DNA of 29,529 bases, from contig NW_005434563.1 in the NCBI RefSeq assembly GCF_000315625.1, forward strand, positions 202,135-231,663, given 5' to 3'. Made by a program: the position numbers and the translations under genes. Source of the stretch: Guillardia theta CCMP2712 (taxonomy: Eukaryota; Cryptophyceae; Pyrenomonadales; Geminigeraceae). Under the pieces are notes generated by a model that saw only the letters and a program-made list of their open reading frames with translations, made no database searches and was not told the origin of the DNA. The first letter of the stretch is position 1. The number at the start of each line of letters is the position of its first letter. Positions 28,475 to 29,529 of the stretch are shown here, one piece after another.

Positions 28475-29529
28475 ATGGTTCTTCAGTATGATGAAAATGT
28501 TCGCAAACTGCTGTATCGGAGATCATGCCAATACACGCAGAGCGGACTTGTGGATGCCTCTGTCCTCGAAGCTGATCTCGTCGAGAGGGTGAAGAGCTTC
28601 GCGAAGCGTTATCCGAACAGCAGGACAGCCCAGGCTTGCAAGGCTGTGGAGGGATGCACCCCCGACGCTATCGCAGAAGCCATCCGCTCGACATGTCAGC
28701 AGGCACGACGTGAGCTTCTGCAAGAAGCGATGACTGGATGGAGTGACGCATCCAGAGAGTGGTTTATGCAGCAGATTGAGGAAGCCAAGACTCGGGAGAA
28801 GGTCGAGACATACACCGCCTCAGCAGGCAACGAGGTAACTTCCTTCATCTCCATGACTCTCCTGGGCATCTCCTCGGTGTATGTCAACCATGAAGAAAAG
28901 CTGAAGAAGAAATTTGAAGAGATCGGACTGATCGTAGACTCAGTGCAAGAGAGTAAAGCAATCATGTGGAAGGCTCCGTATAGACCCGAGATAGCGAGTG
29001 CTGAGGAGATCCCGGTGACTGTTTCCTTCCTCCGCAATGCACAAGCGGAGAAGCTCTGGCAGGGAAGAGAGGACTTCGCGATCGATGGTCGCAAGTTCAC
29101 AGCTGTACATGTGAGCATCGTGCACGATCGATCTTTCAAGATTCGAGCCAAGAGAGGACCCTGGGGCAAAGGGGGCAGCTTGGCAGAGCTGACTCACCTG
29201 CTAACCTTGGGCGGCATGACAACGGCTGAGATAGCTGCCGTCTATCGCTATCAGCTGCTGCGCCAGTCCCTTGCAGCGGTCCAACTCCAGCCGCTGGCAG
29301 GCATGCTGGTCGCTGGGGCGCCAGGACAGCAAGTCCACAAAGGCTTAGGTCAGAAAGGCTTCATCGCTGTAGGGGCCAACGTCATCTGGAGACAGAGGGA
29401 GGTGGAGTGGATCGTCTCCTCGAGCTGCCCAGAGGCGAATGATACAGCATTTCGAGCTTTCCGAGAGAGCGAAGCGATGGAGGGAGTACACCTGACTCTG
29501 TTCAGCGAGGACCCGAAGATCAGAGAGGC
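28475..29529 (+). CDS. Large un-recognised ORF open at the right edge (at least 351 residues)
   Basis: Open from ATG 28475 to the end of the window with no stop. Starts MVLQYDENVRKLLYRRSCQ. The sequence is balanced in composition, mostly helical-looking and charged (VDASVLEADLVERVKSFAK, EEKLKKKFEEIGLIVDSVQ), with a mixed stretch FLRNAQAEKLWQGREDFAI, a basic FKIRAKRGPWGKGGS and LTLGGMTTAEIAAVYRYQLL, which has the look of a helix-turn-helix but is not diagnostic. No family recognised. It lies just right of telomere-type arrays and minisatellites, and its leader and first codons are duplicated at 27780-28050. It could belong to a subtelomeric gene family or to a mobile element inserted in telomeric repeats; no reverse transcriptase or transposase motif is visible in the part seen. 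The minus-strand frames inside it are shadows. Confidence 0.75.
   Translation, partial: MVLQYDENVRKLLYRRSCQYTQSGLVDASVLEADLVERVKSFAKRYPNSRTAQACKAVEGCTPDAIAEAIRSTCQQARRELLQEAMTGWSDASREWFMQQIEEAKTREKVETYTASAGNEVTSFISMTLLGISSVYVNHEEKLKKKFEEIGLIVDSVQESKAIMWKAPYRPEIASAEEIPVTVSFLRNAQAEKLWQGREDFAIDGRKFTAVHVSIVHDRSFKIRAKRGPWGKGGSLAELTHLLTLGGMTTAEIAAVYRYQLLRQSLAAVQLQPLAGMLVAGAPGQQVHKGLGQKGFIAVGANVIWRQREVEWIVSSSCPEANDTAFRAFRESEAMEGVHLTLFSEDPKIRE

Noticed and set aside
28696-29197. Minus-strand frames of 85 and 157 residues
   Set aside because: They lie antisense inside the long + strand ORF that runs off the right edge and have no recognisable features.
1-29529. tRNA, rRNA, CRISPR array, bacterial operon features
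   Set aside because: I looked for conserved tRNA arms, rRNA core sequences and regularly spaced repeats and saw none; the repeats present are microsatellites, minisatellites, telomere-type arrays and one tandem duplication.

Overview
This is nuclear DNA from an intron-rich eukaryote. Spliceosomal introns are mostly 37-70 nt, telomere-type TTTAGGG arrays occur near the right end, and one gene (21784-23699) starts with what looks like a signal peptide plus transit peptide with an aromatic residue after the cleavage site. Together these suggest an alga with a complex plastid; a cryptophyte such as Guillardia is my best guess, but this is inference. Because the genes are cut into tiny exons, I rebuilt them by hand from splice sites, codon phase and family motifs. 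Each complete model given with an exon list closes without internal stops and sums to a multiple of three.

Layout. 1-1.6 kb: pyrimidine-rich DNA with scattered coding-like pieces of a + strand gene (a GMN motif like that of CorA magnesium channels). 1.6-2.4 kb: GC-rich block with repeated TGASTCA sites. 2.4-5.8 kb: direct tandem duplication (period about 1.8 kb), each copy with a small + strand membrane-protein ORF and a small minus-strand ORF. 6.5-9.8 kb (-): 20-exon gene for a C2 / AP2-like / C2 protein. 9.9-11.5 kb (-): 11-exon leucine-rich-repeat protein with an N-terminal acylation signal. 11.5-13.7 kb: intergenic, rich in CACCCCTA-like motifs. 13.8-17.0 kb (+): 19-exon RCC1-repeat protein with a 30-glutamine tract. 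17.2-18.3 kb (-): MAGE-domain protein resembling Nse3 of the SMC5/6 complex. 19.6-20.6 kb: divergent pair of unrecognised ORFs. 21.8-23.7 kb (+): plastid-targeted prenyl synthase homologue lacking both aspartate-rich motifs. 24.0-24.9 kb (-): calmodulin-like protein of 150 residues. 25.1-25.5 kb: GC-rich island. 25.8-27.3 kb (-): intronless saccharopine-dehydrogenase-like oxidoreductase. 27.7-28.4 kb: three telomere-type arrays interleaved with two related minisatellites. 28.5 kb to the right edge (+): a long open reading frame of unknown function, with a broken copy of its 5' end at 27.8-28.05 kb.

The genes do not form one pathway; this is ordinary gene-dense DNA running into a subtelomere-like region. 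The most unusual items are the C2/AP2/C2 protein, the motif-less plastid prenyl synthase homologue, and the telomere/minisatellite/duplicated-gene arrangement at the right end.
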